64,000 nucleotides of DNA from Pectinophora gossypiella (GCF_024362695.1 NC_065429.1:3318501-3382500), one strand, 5' to 3'; counted from the first letter of the stretch, positions 7,771 through 18,601 are shown. A program made the numbers and translations. The notes: a model not told the origin generated them from the letters alone.

Positions 7771-10700
7771 TTAAAAGATAACCTTTCCCATGATTGTTCC
7801 AGTGAGATTAGCGAAGGCATCTGTGGTTACTACTGTCTCCTGTGTGGTTGTCTGCTCGGATATTGTCGGACACGTTGGGATACTGTACCTCTCCAAAGAC
7901 CTTAAAAAAAATAACATTATGTTCATCATCCACCTACCCTTAACCCACTTTAAGTGGAGTCGACACGCCTTCAGGAGCAGTGTGAGGGCATTTTTCATGG
8001 ATGCTTAACTTGGGAAGATTTTATTTTTACCTTCTCCTCTATAATATATGTATCATGATATTTTATATGATTTGTCTTTAGCTTATATATTAATATAATG
8101 AGTTATGTATGTATATGCCTGTATTGTATGTATATGCATACAGGGTGTTAGTAACATCGTAGGTAATGAAAACTTTGAGGGATGATTGAGAACATGATTC
8201 TGAGATGATATCAAGTGGAATTTTCCGTCGCAAAAGCATGGAACAGAAAATTCATGAAATTTCGACTGAAAATTCCACTTGATATCAACTTAGAATCACG
8301 GTCTGAATCATCCCCCTCAGTATTCGTTACGGTGTCACTAACACCCATACCTACTTGTATGTACTTGCGGGGTGTAAGTGACGTATACTGAGGGGGATGA
8401 TTCAGCTGATTATTCTGAGTTAGTATCAAGTGGAATTTTCCGTCGCAAAATTCATGTTTTATGTTTAGTTTTTTAAAATTATTTTCAATTCTATACTTTT
8501 GCGATGAAAAATTCCACTTGATATTATGGTCTGAATCATCCCCCTCAATATTCGTTACGACGTCGAATTGTACTTCTCCTGACGCATTTGTAATTGTTTT
8601 TAGTGTTGTGTTTATATGGTGCAGTAAAGCGTTTTTGTATTGTATCGTATTGTCGACGTCGACACAACATGTATTCCTGTTCTATCCATTACTATCAATC
8701 GTCATCTGAGTTCAGAGTTAATATCAAGTGGAATTTCCTGTCGCAAAATTCATGAAGCCTTTTGTTTTTTAAATTATTTTCAGTTCCATACTTTCGCGAC
8801 GGTAAATTCCACTTGATATTAACTCTGAATCATGAGCCGAGTCATCCCCTTCAGTATTCACGACAGTGTCACTAACACCCTGTGTAGAAATAACACACAA
8901 GAATACTTGCTTATTAAGCATCATGGCGAGATTGATCGAGTAGTCTTGCGTCAGATTGGCTATCACTTCCAGAAGTTTTTCGATATCCAGTAGTTGAGTG
9001 GTGGTTTTCGGCGTGGTAGTTCGCCTTCTTTTGGATCTTTTCGTTTTCTTGATCGTAACCGTTGTTGTTATTGTAGTAGGCGTCAAAGTTGTCAAAGTCG
9101 TTGTCGTGTTGTCGTCTATAGAAAAAAAAAACTCATCATCATCATCAGCCCATTAACGTCGCCACTGCTGGGGCACGGGCCTTCCCTATGGATGGATAGG
9201 GAGATCGGGCTTTAAACCACCACGCGGGCCCAGTGCGGATTGGTGGTTATTAGCGACTGCTAATGCAGCTGGGACCAACGGCTTAACGTGCCTTCCGAAG
9301 CACGGAGGAGGAGCTCGAGATGAAAACTTTTTTTGTGGTCACCCATCCTATGACCTGCCTTTGCGAAAGTTGCTTAACTTCAACAATCGCAGACCGAGCG
9401 CGTTTAACGCTGCGCCACCGAGCTCCTAAAAAAAAACTATCAATCATATAAAGTTAATATGAAGTTGGTTCATGTAAAGTTCAAAGTCCCGCTGTCGAGA
9501 ACCAATCTAACCAATCTTGGTTGTTACTCGACGGTTACTCGCGCGATGCGGATGCTTAACGCCCTGGCCCGGACATTGACCTGTACAGCTGTTCGGTGGC
9601 CAAATTCACCGATGTGGCATTTCGCTATTGTTCTAGTTAAAAAATAATCTTCTTCTTCCTCTATCGTGTGGGTTTGTGAGGTGAATTACCAACCACATCA
9701 ACCCTGGTGTCAGGGTTATTATTGAGCCGCCAAAGGCACCTAACATGACTCATATAACAACTACTGCTTAACGTGCCCTCAGAAGCACAGATCATCTTAA
9801 TTTTGAACAATCTGGTGAGCAGCCTGTAATGTCCTAACAAAACTAGTCACGAGGTGTTTCTAGCCCCTGCTCCTCAATCATACTCCAATAATGGGGAAAG
9901 GATGAAAAAAAGTAGGTACTTACTTGAATATTTTTATATGAGTAGGAATTAAGTTAGTTAAGCAAATATGGTAAGGTAATTTTTTTGTTCGGTTTTTTCC
10001 CGAAGGGCAAGGCAAAGAGAACTATGGACATACATCCATGACATGTATTTTTTTCTTGATGATGATTAATGAAATCATGAAAGGTGATGACGATGAATGA
10101 TCAAACCTAAACCCCCACCCTCGGAGCAGACTCCTACTCCGAACGCCAAACGAATTAACTCCAGTCCGCATAAACTTTCGAGTTAAGAAACGGCTTCTTG
10201 GCATGAAGCGAGAATAGATAGGTACACTTTGTTTATTGAATATTCCGATATAATACATTTTTTTCATCCAATCCCGATGCAATGTTTTGATGTTCTATGA
10301 TACGTAACCAACGTACTTGGGTTCGACCTCTGCCTTGCAATATTATTAGTGTCATAATAAATCGCAGCTTCTGTTATCCTTTCATCATACATAGTCCTCA
10401 CGTCTACTGGTGCAGGAGTGTCCTGGTATTCTGTGGCTACTTTTAAGGATACCAAGTCTTCTTGGGCCTTGTCTGCGGGGGTGATCGAGGAAACTCCAGT
10501 GGACGGTGTACTAGGCTCTGCATTACGCATGGTGAACCATGGCGTCAAAGTCGAAGTATCTTCGAATGCTGAAGTCGGGGATACTGAGCTGGAGTCATCA
10601 AATTTCCTATGCGGCATCATTTGTCTCAAAGCCTCTGCAATAAACACATTTAATTAAACCATAAATGGCTTTTTTTTTGACGTGACTTATTGTAGATTTG

Positions 10701-12329
10701 CCGCAGATGGCATTAACTACTTGGCCGGACAAATGGGGAACGCTGAAGGCTCTCACCCGGTACAACGTTTAAGACAACAGGCCTAAGGGTGCCCAGTTGG
10801 GCGCGAACCTCGGCTCAGGGCATCGTCTGAGAGGAAAAATATTTGAAAGAATTAATCGACCCTAGTGGGTCGATAGCGATAAGCGCTGAATGAGGGAAAT
10901 CGTCCACCACGCCGGCGGCGTCGGTATCGGGGTCCTGAAGTGTTTGGTGTCGCGAGCTGATTAGCTGCCTCTATGGCTAGAGTAATCGGGTCGTCGGGAC
11001 CATAAATGGCTGGTGTTAGTGGCTCCGTACCGAATCCGGAGCGGGATGATTCCACTTGATAGTTCAGCTCACGACTCTGAGTCAATATCGACGGAAAATT
11101 CCACTTGATAGTTAACTCAGAGTCCTCCCCCTCAGTATTTGTTACGATGATCAAGGCTCGTCACAATGACTGAACTTCTATTGCTCGCCTTCAGCGGCTG
11201 AATGAGGGAATTTGTCGTTGACCACACCGTGGTCAGCATCGTGGGTCTGAAGTGTTTGTTGTCACGAGCTCATTGGCCGCCTAGTATTCTGATCATCAGG
11301 GTCGTATATTACGTAAAAATAAAGAACCTTTAATTCCGTCCAGCTCTTGTGGGCCGAGATACTTCCGCATTGAAGACCTGGTAGGGGTCATCGGCGCATC
11401 CTTACTAACCCCAAAGTTACGCCAGTCCAAGATACGTTTAGGCTTTTCTGCAAGTACAGATCAGGGGGTTTAAAAAGGCCACATTGGCCACAAAGGCCTA
11501 ATTGTATTTTGTTTTAATATTTTAGTAAAATTGTATTGCATTGTCTAATGTAGGGGGTTAAACAGGAAACATCGAAGCTTCTTTTATTGTGTGGGTTGTG
11601 AAGTGGAATACCAGCCTCATCAACCCTGGTGTTAGGGTTATTATTGAGCCGCAAGGCCCCTGACATGGCTCATGTAACGACTACGTACTTAAATCAGTAA
11701 GTAGTAACCGAGACCAACGGCTTAAAGTGTGCATGAAGCAGGATCATGTTACTTTCGGACAATCAGGTGATCAGCCTGTAATTACCAAACTAGGGATCAC
11801 AATGTGATATGTCCTTACTGGGATTCGAATAATAGCAAAATGTATTAACCTGTGACGCTATTGAACACTTGACCTTTAAACAACCTCAGATGGCTCCTTG
11901 TTGGGATTTCACGTTTTGCAGACACAGCACTCCCCTCTACCTTGTCTGGAAAACCATCATTATCATCATAACCGTTCCAACTCGAAATCGTCTGTCTCTT
12001 TCTGTGCAGTACTGTGAAAGAGTGACGGATGACGTATGTCGAGGCGAGAAAGAGTCGCGCGCTTACGGTGCTAAGACCGCAGAGGGGTTAAAATGGCCAC
12101 ATCGAAACAATTCATCTATGAAAGCAATATTGCTATTTGAAATTTTAAAAGCTGCCACAGCAACGCTGTTTGAATCATCTGATAAAGATGTAAAGGCCTG
12201 AGATGATGAAGAGATGAATTATCGGTTACCTGTATCGATATCATCGTATTTATAATACTCAAGAGGATCCGGTTTATCAGGAAAGCACATAGCCAATTGT
12301 AAAACCATACAAAAAGTTACAAAAAACAT
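7771..12329 (-). CDS. Secreted protein of unknown function (M2), 4 exons
   Basis: Proposed exons on the minus strand: 12329-12230, 10634-10317, 9115-8899 and 7900-7771, giving about 254 residues. Exon 1 starts with a clear signal peptide (MFFVTFCMVLQLAMC) and ends in phase 1 at GTAACC. Exon 2 (acceptor TTATTGCAG) encodes an acidic, Ser/Thr/Pro-rich stretch and ends in phase 1 at a strong GTACGT. Exon 3 (acceptor TCTATAG) encodes a Thr-rich run, a basic KKTKRSKRRR cluster and a helical segment with NLTQDY. Exon 4 (acceptor after a T-run) carries RYSIPTC, another Thr-rich run and NLTG before TAA. The exon 3 donor is uncertain: GTGTGT keeps phase, GTATTC would need a different acceptor. The C-terminal half resembles the neighbouring gene M1, so the two look like paralogs, though M2 lacks M1's terminal hydrophobic segment. 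MITE-E copies fill the last intron. No known domain recognised. Confidence 0.6.
8139..8348. mobile_element. MITE-E copy 1
   Basis: This non-autonomous inverted-repeat element begins CAGGGTGTTAGTAACATCG and ends GGTGTCACTAACACCC. An inner inverted pair reads ATCAAGTGGAATTTTCCGTC. No coding capacity. Confidence 0.85.
8369..8575. mobile_element. MITE-E copy 2
   Basis: It has the same ends and inner inverted repeat as copy 1 (AGTATCAAGTGGAATTTTCC / AATTCCACTTGATATTA). The right end is degraded. Confidence 0.8.
8699..8887. mobile_element. MITE-E copy 3
   Basis: The left terminal repeat is missing. The inner inverted repeat and the right end (CACTAACACCCTGT) are intact. Exon 3 of M2 ends only about 12 bp away. 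Confidence 0.8.
9134..9427 (-). repeat. SINE-C (tRNA/5S-headed), near full length
   Basis: On the minus strand it starts GGAGCTCGGTGGCGCAGCG and runs to a (GAT)n tail. A 5S rRNA-like block (GTTAAGCAACTTTCGC, then AGGATGGGTGACCAC) follows the head. An A-run plus CT on both sides (about 9121-9133 and 9428-9437) may be the target duplication. Confidence 0.85.
9648..9850 (-). repeat. SINE-A, head-truncated
   Basis: It holds the tail and core of SINE-A in reverse orientation (TCGTGTGGG, CAACCCTGGTGTCAGGG). The tRNA head is missing. Confidence 0.75.
9985..10262 (-). repeat. Repeat K copy
   Basis: It shares long stretches with 22930-23345 and 24570-24850 in the other orientation, including CCCGAAGGGCAAGGCAAAG and a TTTCATGATTTCATTAATC-like tract. 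One end contains TTTGTTTATTGAATATTC. The class is unknown; no protein is encoded. Its edge touches M2 exon 2 read-through. Confidence 0.7.
10674..10945 (+). repeat. Repeat F, near complete
   Basis: It begins with a T-run and GACGTGACTTATTGTAGATT. It continues through GGCATTAACTACTTGGCCGG and the tail GGTCGATAGCGATAAGCGC. It is the most abundant unclassified repeat here, with at least ten partial copies. Confidence 0.8.
11036..11146. repeat. MITE-E fragment
   Basis: It contains the inner motif GAAAATTCCACTTGATAGTT and a CCCCCTCAGTATTTGTTACG end. It is in M2 intron 1. Confidence 0.7.
11147..11579. other. M2 intron 1 remainder, no gene seen
   Basis: The first part (to about 11290) is a diverged piece of repeat F (GAATGAGGGAATTTGTCG, then ACCACACCG). 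The rest shows no coding or repeat signal I recognise. Confidence 0.4.
11580..11830 (-). repeat. SINE-A copy
   Basis: This is a reverse-oriented tail and core (TTGTGTGGGTTGTGAAGTGG, then CAACCCTGGTGTTAGGG). It extends to the head junction, with degraded GATATGTCC and GGGATTCGAA. Confidence 0.8.
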
Positions 12330-13190
12330 TCTTCCCACGCAAAACACATTTACACGGATAGGATTTTTTATGACTTATAACGAAAATGGGAAGAGGAATT
12401 GAAGAGAATTATGTTTTCATATAAATAGAACAATGTAAAAGTTCTTCTTAAAGTGAAGAATGGGTTCTGCCTGACATTAAAAATATTAAACAGCTTCGTT
12501 TGATGTCATAGATTTGATGTTTGATTCTGATTGAAAATCAAAAGAGGATTGATTTAGTTATTATTCTGTTAATTATGGGTGTTGGGACCCTCTCTCAGCA
12601 ACAATAAATGGCGTAAGTGTAGAGGTGATCGAAATTATCAGTCGAAATTATTATTTTTGTCATAGATAAACTAAGCTAAATGAGCTCTACACCTTTTTGC
12701 GACTTCTTCAAGGTCTAGAGAACCTACAAACAATAAAAAATATTATAAATCCTTCCTATTTTCTTCAGATTTACTCTGGGTCTGAAGTTACGTACTCTTT
12801 TTTTTTACAAATAAACAATTAAAGCCTGGTTTATATGTAGCTTGTAATAATAAGTAATAAAAATAACATTTAAGTAGAAGGTTGACAATTCAAACAGGCA
12901 CATTTACAATTTATTTATTTTCAAGTAGGAACAATTCAATAAGTAAGTATATAAACAATTATTTATATATATGCTTCTGCCATTACTTTGTATTTTGGAA
13001 TAATTATGTACCCAAGTAATGAGAAAATAGGTAATTATCACATTAAAGCTGTACAACGCCATCTATATTATTTTTGGTGAACATAGCCATAGTAAGTCCC
13101 TCCTATTTACATGTTTTCATAAAATTATAACTACGAGAATCAAATTACGTTAGTGCAATGTTCTTAAAAAGAAGTAAATGGCTACGACGC
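12330..13190. other. AT-rich spacer upstream of M2
   Basis: No ORF or gene structure is visible. Part of 12950-13100 resembles 7190-7340 and 34480-34700: GCTTCTGCCATTACTTTG, a CCAAGTAATGAG stretch and a GCCATCT motif. It is therefore a dispersed repeat. Confidence 0.5.
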
Positions 13191-13249
13191 CACAAAATCT
13201 GACAGAAAAAGTTAGTTCAGCCCATAACAGTAAATTAGCCAGCGTAATA

Positions 13250-13420
13250 GGCCTACTGCGGAAGCGGCTGAATAGAATAATGCCTTTGCCTTGCGAAAAG
13301 TAAAAGCGGCAAGATGGCGTCGGACTGTCTGGCGCCAAAAGTTTCCCGCGCGCGCGCCTTTGAAACGCTCTAACCGCCGTCCATTTTGATAAACCATTTT
13401 CATTCGTAAAAGTTTACGCT
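13250..13420. promoter_or_regulatory. CpG-rich promoter-like segment
   Basis: This GC- and CpG-rich patch sits in AT-rich surroundings. It holds TTTCCCGCGCGCGCGCC, which fits an E2F-type site (TTTSSCGC), along with TGGCGCCAAAA and CAAGATGGCG, which resembles a YY1/Pho core. No coding exon follows clearly on either side, so this is only a candidate. Confidence 0.3.
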
Positions 13421-13439
13421 TAGATTTCCATTTTCTTTA

Positions 13440-14090
13440 ACAACAACATAAATATCAGTATTGACTTTTCTCTCTGCCTAATGTAACTAACTTAGCTGTT
13501 ACGGAACTTTGTGTTCAACCCGAATAATTTTAGGGGATATTTTCCACCGTTTTCGACTAAATTTGGATTGATATTTTCGTTGGCGTAGCTTTGTCTGGTT
13601 GGCGCCGGTGGTAATAAAATGGTGCAGAGGAATTCAGTCCTTGTTGATGAGAGTTTTGTGTAGATTGTTGCTTGGTTGGATGTACCCTCAAAAGTTACAT
13701 TCCAGTATATGCACAGTATATAAGGGGCGTTTGTTACAACTCATCTGATGGCTGAGGCTACTTCCCACTTTATTCTTGGGGTAAACGACGAGAAATTAGA
13801 TTTTTTGAGAATTGGGCAACATTGGCGCCGCTTCTAGTAAAAACGATCTAACACCTACTGATCGCTACATATTTATGAAAGAGAACCACATTATAGTATT
13901 AAGTATATAATCACTAATACATACAATTATACAAAAGAGAGATAAAATACAAAAGTTTATGTAAAAACACATTAACAAATGAGTAATTATATAAAAAGGT
14001 CTAAGTATTTTACATAGCGACAGCGATTTGGCTAAAATGAAACAACAAAATTATATTTTGTAAGTAAGTTTTGTGTGTGTAATTGGTAAC
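13440..14090. other. Unassigned spacer with one TATA-like site
   Basis: No coding region is seen. CAGTATATAAGGGGCG at about 13713-13728 is a good TATA-box shape, with CAACTCATCTG about 20-25 bp downstream, but no ORF follows it. Confidence 0.3.
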
Positions 14091-14093
14091 GGC

Positions 14094-14215
14094 TTTAGAA
14101 AAGGTTCAGTACGATCTACTCTGAACCGGCGTGCGTGTATGAAACGATTGATGAATGTGGAGGAAGCAAATATGTGTCAGGATCGAAGCAAATGGATTTC
14201 CATAGTCTGCTTCTT
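14094..14215 (+). repeat. LINE 3' end fragment
   Basis: In frame it reads like the end of a retrotransposon RT (MKRLMNVEEA, CQDRSKW in the better copies). Copies are also at 37069, 53430, 54290 and 59440(-). Confidence 0.65.
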
Positions 14216-14246
14216 CTTCTATCGCGTATACTTTGGCGCTACATGA

Positions 14247-14381
14247 TATCCTCGGCAGATCAATCCGCACTGGGCCCGCGTGATGGTTTAAGGCCCGTTC
14301 TCTCTACGCGTATCCATCCATAGGGAAGGCCCGTGCCCCTGCAGTGGGGACGTTAATGGGCTGATGATGATGATGATGATA
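14247..14381 (+). repeat. SINE-C 3' half
   Basis: It matches the SINE-C tail (CAATCCGCACTGGGCCCGCG, then GGGGACGTTAATGGGC) and ends in (GAT)n. Confidence 0.8.
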
Positions 14382-14483
14382 TCCTCGGCCTGAAGATGGA
14401 GCCGCGGTCTAAATCAATCTTGTTTTGAGGAAGAGTGAAAGCCAGGGAGAAAGCAATGTAGCGAGGTGCGTACACTACGGCAC

Positions 14484-14585
14484 TTCTCTCGTGTTGGTTG
14501 TGAGGTGAATTACCAACCTCATCAACTCTGGTGTCAGGGGTATTATTGAGCCGCTACAGACCCCTGACATGGCTGTTACCGTCAC
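14484..14585 (-). repeat. SINE-A 3' fragment
   Basis: It is a reverse-oriented tail (TGTGAGGTGAATTACCAACC, then CCCCTGACATGGCT). Confidence 0.75.
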
Positions 14586-14760
14586 TGCTTACCGGCGGGA
14601 AATAGGCGCAAGTTTATATAGGTGTGTTAATAATTAATGTGGCGTCCAATATGGAGGCAACGTGCGATAATTATATATCTGTCTCATTTCACAAATGTCA
14701 AGTTCTGATGTGCTATGTGAAATCCCCGTCTTCCCGGTTTCCCGGCATTTCTTTCCATCA

Positions 14761-17700
14761 CTAGTAACTTATTCCCGGGAATGACTGGATTATCAGAGCC
14801 ACAAAGGACACAGCACCTAAAAGATTAACTAGTAACACTCTAGTAGCGCGACCAGATAGGGGATACACGTCACAAGTGGGCATCGATATGTTCTGAAGAC
14901 TCCTGTTCAGGTTATCCACAAATTTTGTGTTATCATAGTCACTGGTAAGATTTTTGACCAATTCAACGATTCTTGGGACGTTGCAAGCACCACTTCTCAG
15001 GTTGTCTTTTGGGTGTTCCTTTTCCTCCATTATCCTTTTCAGGTCTGCTGTCTTGATCGTGATGAAGACCCAGGAGGCGAGGGGTGAGGTGCGGGGGGGA
15101 GCTGTCCAGGGTTGGTCAGGATTTGACCAGGGTATTGGCGGTCTGGGCACCCACGGTATAGCGGGAGTTCCGTCGTTCATTTGAGTCACTAAAAGGTAAA
15201 ATTAAACTAATTAGTAAAAAGCCCTGTTCGGAGAACGCACGTCTTACATCTTAAGTTCACGGGTTCGAATCCCGGTTTGGGCTCTAATGTAGACGACAGG
15301 TCGACATGGCAATTCTCTAGTGACGTGACGTTTTCAATATCGATATATTTTTATTATGTATGTAACAGAATGTGAATAAAATAATACCACGTTTTCATTT
15401 AAGTTAATATTTATTCATCTGAATCATCTAACGTATCGCTACAAAAACTTAAAGAATCTTCGTCACTGGTATCTCCGACTTTTATAATAAAATCTTCCAT
15501 TTCATTTTCTATTCCCATGTCTTTTTCCCAATATTCATTTTCAAGGTTCTGGACGTGTTTTTCGAAATTGCTCCAGTTTTCTGCCGTGACTGACAAAATT
15601 GCATTTATTATTATTGGTTTTTTTGCTTGAACACGCGACGAAGATGCAACCGTAGCCATTTTTAAAACACAATAATCGATAAACGCGGTCGATACGGACT
15701 CGTGCGACACTAAGACTAAGACGCCGCGGGGACTGTGCGGGTGTGCGGGGCGACCCCGCCTCCGCGGCTCACCTCATGCCCCGATTGCCATGTCGACCTG
15801 TCGTCAACAGTACACCACTGATTTCGGCTTTATGAGTTTGAATTCATGTTTGGATTATAGATAACTCATATCACGTGGTTTCCAGGATTTGTGCCTGGTT
15901 AATGGTAAAGGCTTGCCCCCCATTATATGGCACTTAAACATAGCTGACGACGAGTGGGTATACATAACACCTCTGTCTACCCCTTCAGTGATACAGGCGT
16001 GATGCTATACCATGAGTGTTGTTATGTTGTAATCACGTCGACTATAATAGATATATAGTTGATTTTTTATCGAACGGTGTTAAAGACAATACCTACACAT
16101 TGACATTATCGTGCATCTGTATATGTGACGTCTGACGCCCATACGATTGAAGACTAAAGTAAGACCGAGAGGGGGTGAGGTAACCCTAGCTCAGCTGCTG
16201 GTGGGGAGCGGAGAGTTGCCGTTCTATACGTAGTATTATTCGTTATTCTATGTTATTACCTACATTATCAATAAAAAGGTACTATCAAATCGTATATGTC
16301 GTAAGCAGTCCAAGGCTTGGCAATGAATAATGCCTTCCCAAGATCAGCCCATGGTGATTGCCAAGTTTTGTGTGTAGTAGCGCATATTGATATCGCTTCG
16401 CTCAATTTGGTTTTGCTCAATTTGGCTTTCCTCAATTTGGTTTCGCTCAATTTGGCTTTGCTCAATTTCCGGTTATTCAATGTCTTTCCGCTTAAATTCA
16501 TTCCGCTTATTTTCGCTCTCCATAATAATTCGTTCGCTCGTTTCGCTCGTCCGAGCCGAAAAGCCTCTGTAATTCAAACGAGCTGTTTTACGTGGTTTAC
16601 GAGGAACTTTTATTGTTGTTGCTAGCTTTCTGGTGCGACAAGATATCCAGGGTCAAAGGTAAGTACTATGTTACAGAACCACCCAAACTCATCGAGTTTG
16701 GACTTATTTTATTTGGCTTGGCAAGCAGTTTGGCGCCACGGTCTAAGGAACGTGGAACGTGGCCTAAATCACTTATGTTTTGAGGAAGAGTGAATAGGGC
16801 ACTTCTTCTATCGTGTGAGTTGTGAGGTGGACTAACGCGCATTTTGTATGAGAACCGCTGTTGCCGTGTCAACCCCGCTCTCTTTTACTACTACTCCTGC
16901 AAACTGATAACTACGATAGCTCTACTGCTTCTCAAATTCCATAGCCACATTACCGGCAATGTATATTTTATGTGATAGGCTGCAATTTTATCATTACTGT
17001 TCGTAAGATACCGCGTACAAAAGTATATTTTTTTGATAAATAGCCGATCATACTAAGGTTTTTAGCTTTCCTGTGATAAGGAGGGATCTCTTTGCATGAT
17101 ATTTGCGTCGATATTTGAGTTATTTCCCTGCAGGTTACAATACACTTTTTTTTTGACGTGACTTATTGTAGATTTGCCGCAGATAATGGCATTAACTACT
17201 TGGCCGGTCAAATGCGGAGCGGTGAAGGGTCTCACCCGTTACAACGTGTAAGACAACAGGGGTGCCCAGTAGGGCGCGAACCTCGGCTCAGGGCGTCGTC
17301 TGAGAGGAAAAAATAATTGAATGAATTAATCGACCCTAGTGGGTCGATAGCGATAAGCGCTGATTGAGGGGTTACAATACACAAGACGACTTTTTAATAT
17401 ACTATTGCGGAGCTTCGTACGTCGTAAAGTTTGCGGACGAGTGGAATGAAGTGAAGCATGAGCTATTTGGCGTGCGTTTTGCGCTCTCTGGGCTCTTCCA
17501 ACCTCTTTCTTTTATTATGTGGTCTACAGGTTTGGAAGCCTACCAGCGGTGGTGTCACTCGATTAGCACCACCCAGGGTTAACCATGTAGGATCTCGAGG
17601 GTAAACCTACGGACGTGAGCAACTCCAAGCCCCCAAGTTACAAAACTGGTTAAAGGAAAAACAGTTTTAAAGCTCTTTTAAAACTTTAAAATATTCGTAT

Positions 17701-18601
17701 TAGTTAAGTTTCTTAGTACCTTATATAATAATTATTATATTATGTCACAATATGACTCTAAATGTGTTGTACGCTAAAACGAATACTTCCATCTGTATAC
17801 CAGCATATTTATTACAATAAATCATTTTCATTTCGAGTTTTAAGTGTTTAAAGGCTGCAAACGTACTCTTCAAAGTGAATAGAATAGAATAGAAATGGTT
17901 TATTATAAAAGGACGCCACACACAAAAAAAAGACAACAACATCATATTAAATTTTCAATAAAACAATTACAAAAAAGGAAGACGGATGTTTGTCGAAATA
18001 ATCATAAGGACTGCCTATATGTAATTCTAAAAGTAAGTAAATGTTTATTTTTCATAAAAACATACCAACATACAACATAAGCTCACGCTATATTCCAATT
18101 GGGGTTAGGAGGTACATCCATCGCAAGATGAACTAAGTACCCACACCTCACCGAGCTTTCTGTTATACCAACGTGATAGAAGGTGACGTTCTATGTTTTT
18201 TATTTTCTCCCAGAACAGCATAGAAGCAAGTGATTTCTTTATGATGATTAATAATGTATGTAACAATGTTTTGTGACAATAAATGTATAAATAAATAATA
18301 ATAGACAGTCCTGAGCGCTCCAAAAAAAAGATAGCTTCCTAGGAAACTTACCACCCTCGCGCGCTATGTCACCATAGTTAGCGACAATAACTACATCTTC
18401 GTTATCTGATTTCGCTTTATCATCAGGGTTCTTGTCAATTTTTACGATGGATTTTTTAGGTTTCGACATAGACTCTTTTTCTTCTGTATCGGACTCAGGC
18501 GCTTTAACATCAGCCATCCTTGTCATGCCCCTAACCTCCTCTTTCATTACCCCAAACACATCATTTAGAAGAATAGTTACGAAAACCACGCGCAAAAGCA
18601 T
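14761..18601 (-). CDS. Secreted/membrane-anchored protein of unknown function (M1)
   Basis: Two exons on the minus strand: 18601-18352 (83 codons plus 1 nt) and 15188-14761, giving 225 residues. The start is the first ATG, ahead of a hydrophobic signal peptide (MLLRVVFVTILLNDVFG). The donor is GTAAGT in phase 1. The acceptor (TTACCTTTTAG) is followed by TG, completing a Val codon, so the phases agree. After the signal comes a charged Lys/Glu/Asp/Ser segment. Next is a Pro/Trp-rich segment (IPWVPRPPIPW), then a helical stretch with NLTSDY, then NRS and NIS glycosylation sequons and MPTC. A C-terminal hydrophobic segment (VLLVNLLGAVSFVALII) could be a membrane or GPI anchor signal. The NLT-x-DY and MPTC parts recur in M2 (NLTQDY, IPTC), suggesting tandem paralogs. 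It is transcribed away from the first reductase gene. I recognise no named family. Confidence 0.65.
15221..15291 (+). repeat. tRNA-like head of a split SINE (SINE-M)
   Basis: This tRNA-shaped segment has AGCCC/GGGCT ends and a B-box GGTTCGAATCCCGG. The body of the same SINE type resumes at 15809, after a DNA transposon. It is a SINE head, not a gene. Confidence 0.6.
15292..15808 (-). mobile_element. DNA transposon deletion derivative with short ORF
   Basis: Terminal inverted repeats of about 22 bp (GACGACAGGTCGACATGGCA on the left, its complement ending at 15807) enclose a minus-strand ORF (15710-15411, 99 residues). The ORF's second half reads AENWSNFEKHVQNLENEYWE and ends in a Ser/Asp/Glu-rich tail. 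From memory this resembles the last part of IS630/Tc1-type DDE transposases found in insects. The catalytic core is missing. I infer an internally deleted copy of an autonomous transposon. It sits inside a SINE and in the M1 intron. Confidence 0.65.
15809..16035 (+). repeat. Body of the split SINE-M
   Basis: It resumes with ACACCACTGATTTCGGC. It shares ATTCATGTTTGGATTATAG and ATATCACGTGGTTTCCAG with copies near 39060(-), 46790 and 47615. Confidence 0.65.
16085..16225 (+). repeat. Repeat P copy
   Basis: It contains GTGACGTCTGACGCCCATAC and GGGGGTGAGGTAACCCTAG. Related segments are at 21288-21395(-) and 42108-42515. Confidence 0.65.
16396..16470 (+). repeat. 15-bp tandem repeat
   Basis: There are about five head-to-tail units of TCAATTTGGYTTTSC, with small changes. 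They create a Leu/Asn-repetitive ORF in one frame that is not a gene. Confidence 0.8.
17152..17368 (+). repeat. Repeat F copy
   Basis: It runs from the T-run and GACGTGACTTATTGTAG to GATAGCGATAAGCGCTG. It is in the M1 intron. Confidence 0.8.
17369..17877. other. M1 intron remainder, nothing recognised
   Basis: Short ORFs without splice or codon support. The second half is AT-rich. No repeat of the window matches. Confidence 0.4.
17878..18010 (-). repeat. LINE 3' UTR with (TTCTA)n tail
   Basis: It starts with AATAG repeats and AAAAGGACGCCACACACAA. The same 3' end is at 26758-26950(-) and 32295-32505(+). Confidence 0.75.
18074..18185 (-). repeat. SINE-D 3' fragment
   Basis: It carries AGGTACATCCATCGCAAGAT and ACACCTCACCGAGCTTTCTG. 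It lies in the M1 intron close to exon 1. Confidence 0.8.

Noticed and set aside
10264..10316. M2 ending at the TGA in exon 2
   Set aside because: A strong GTACGT donor lies before it and a phase-matched exon (9115) with the paralogous motif follows; kept only as an alternative.
15221..15291. tRNA gene
   Set aside because: The stems are imperfect and a SINE body continues after the transposon; it is a SINE head.
16268..16625. Overlapping ORFs of about 80-100 residues
   Set aside because: They arise from the 15-bp tandem repeat, with no splice or start context.
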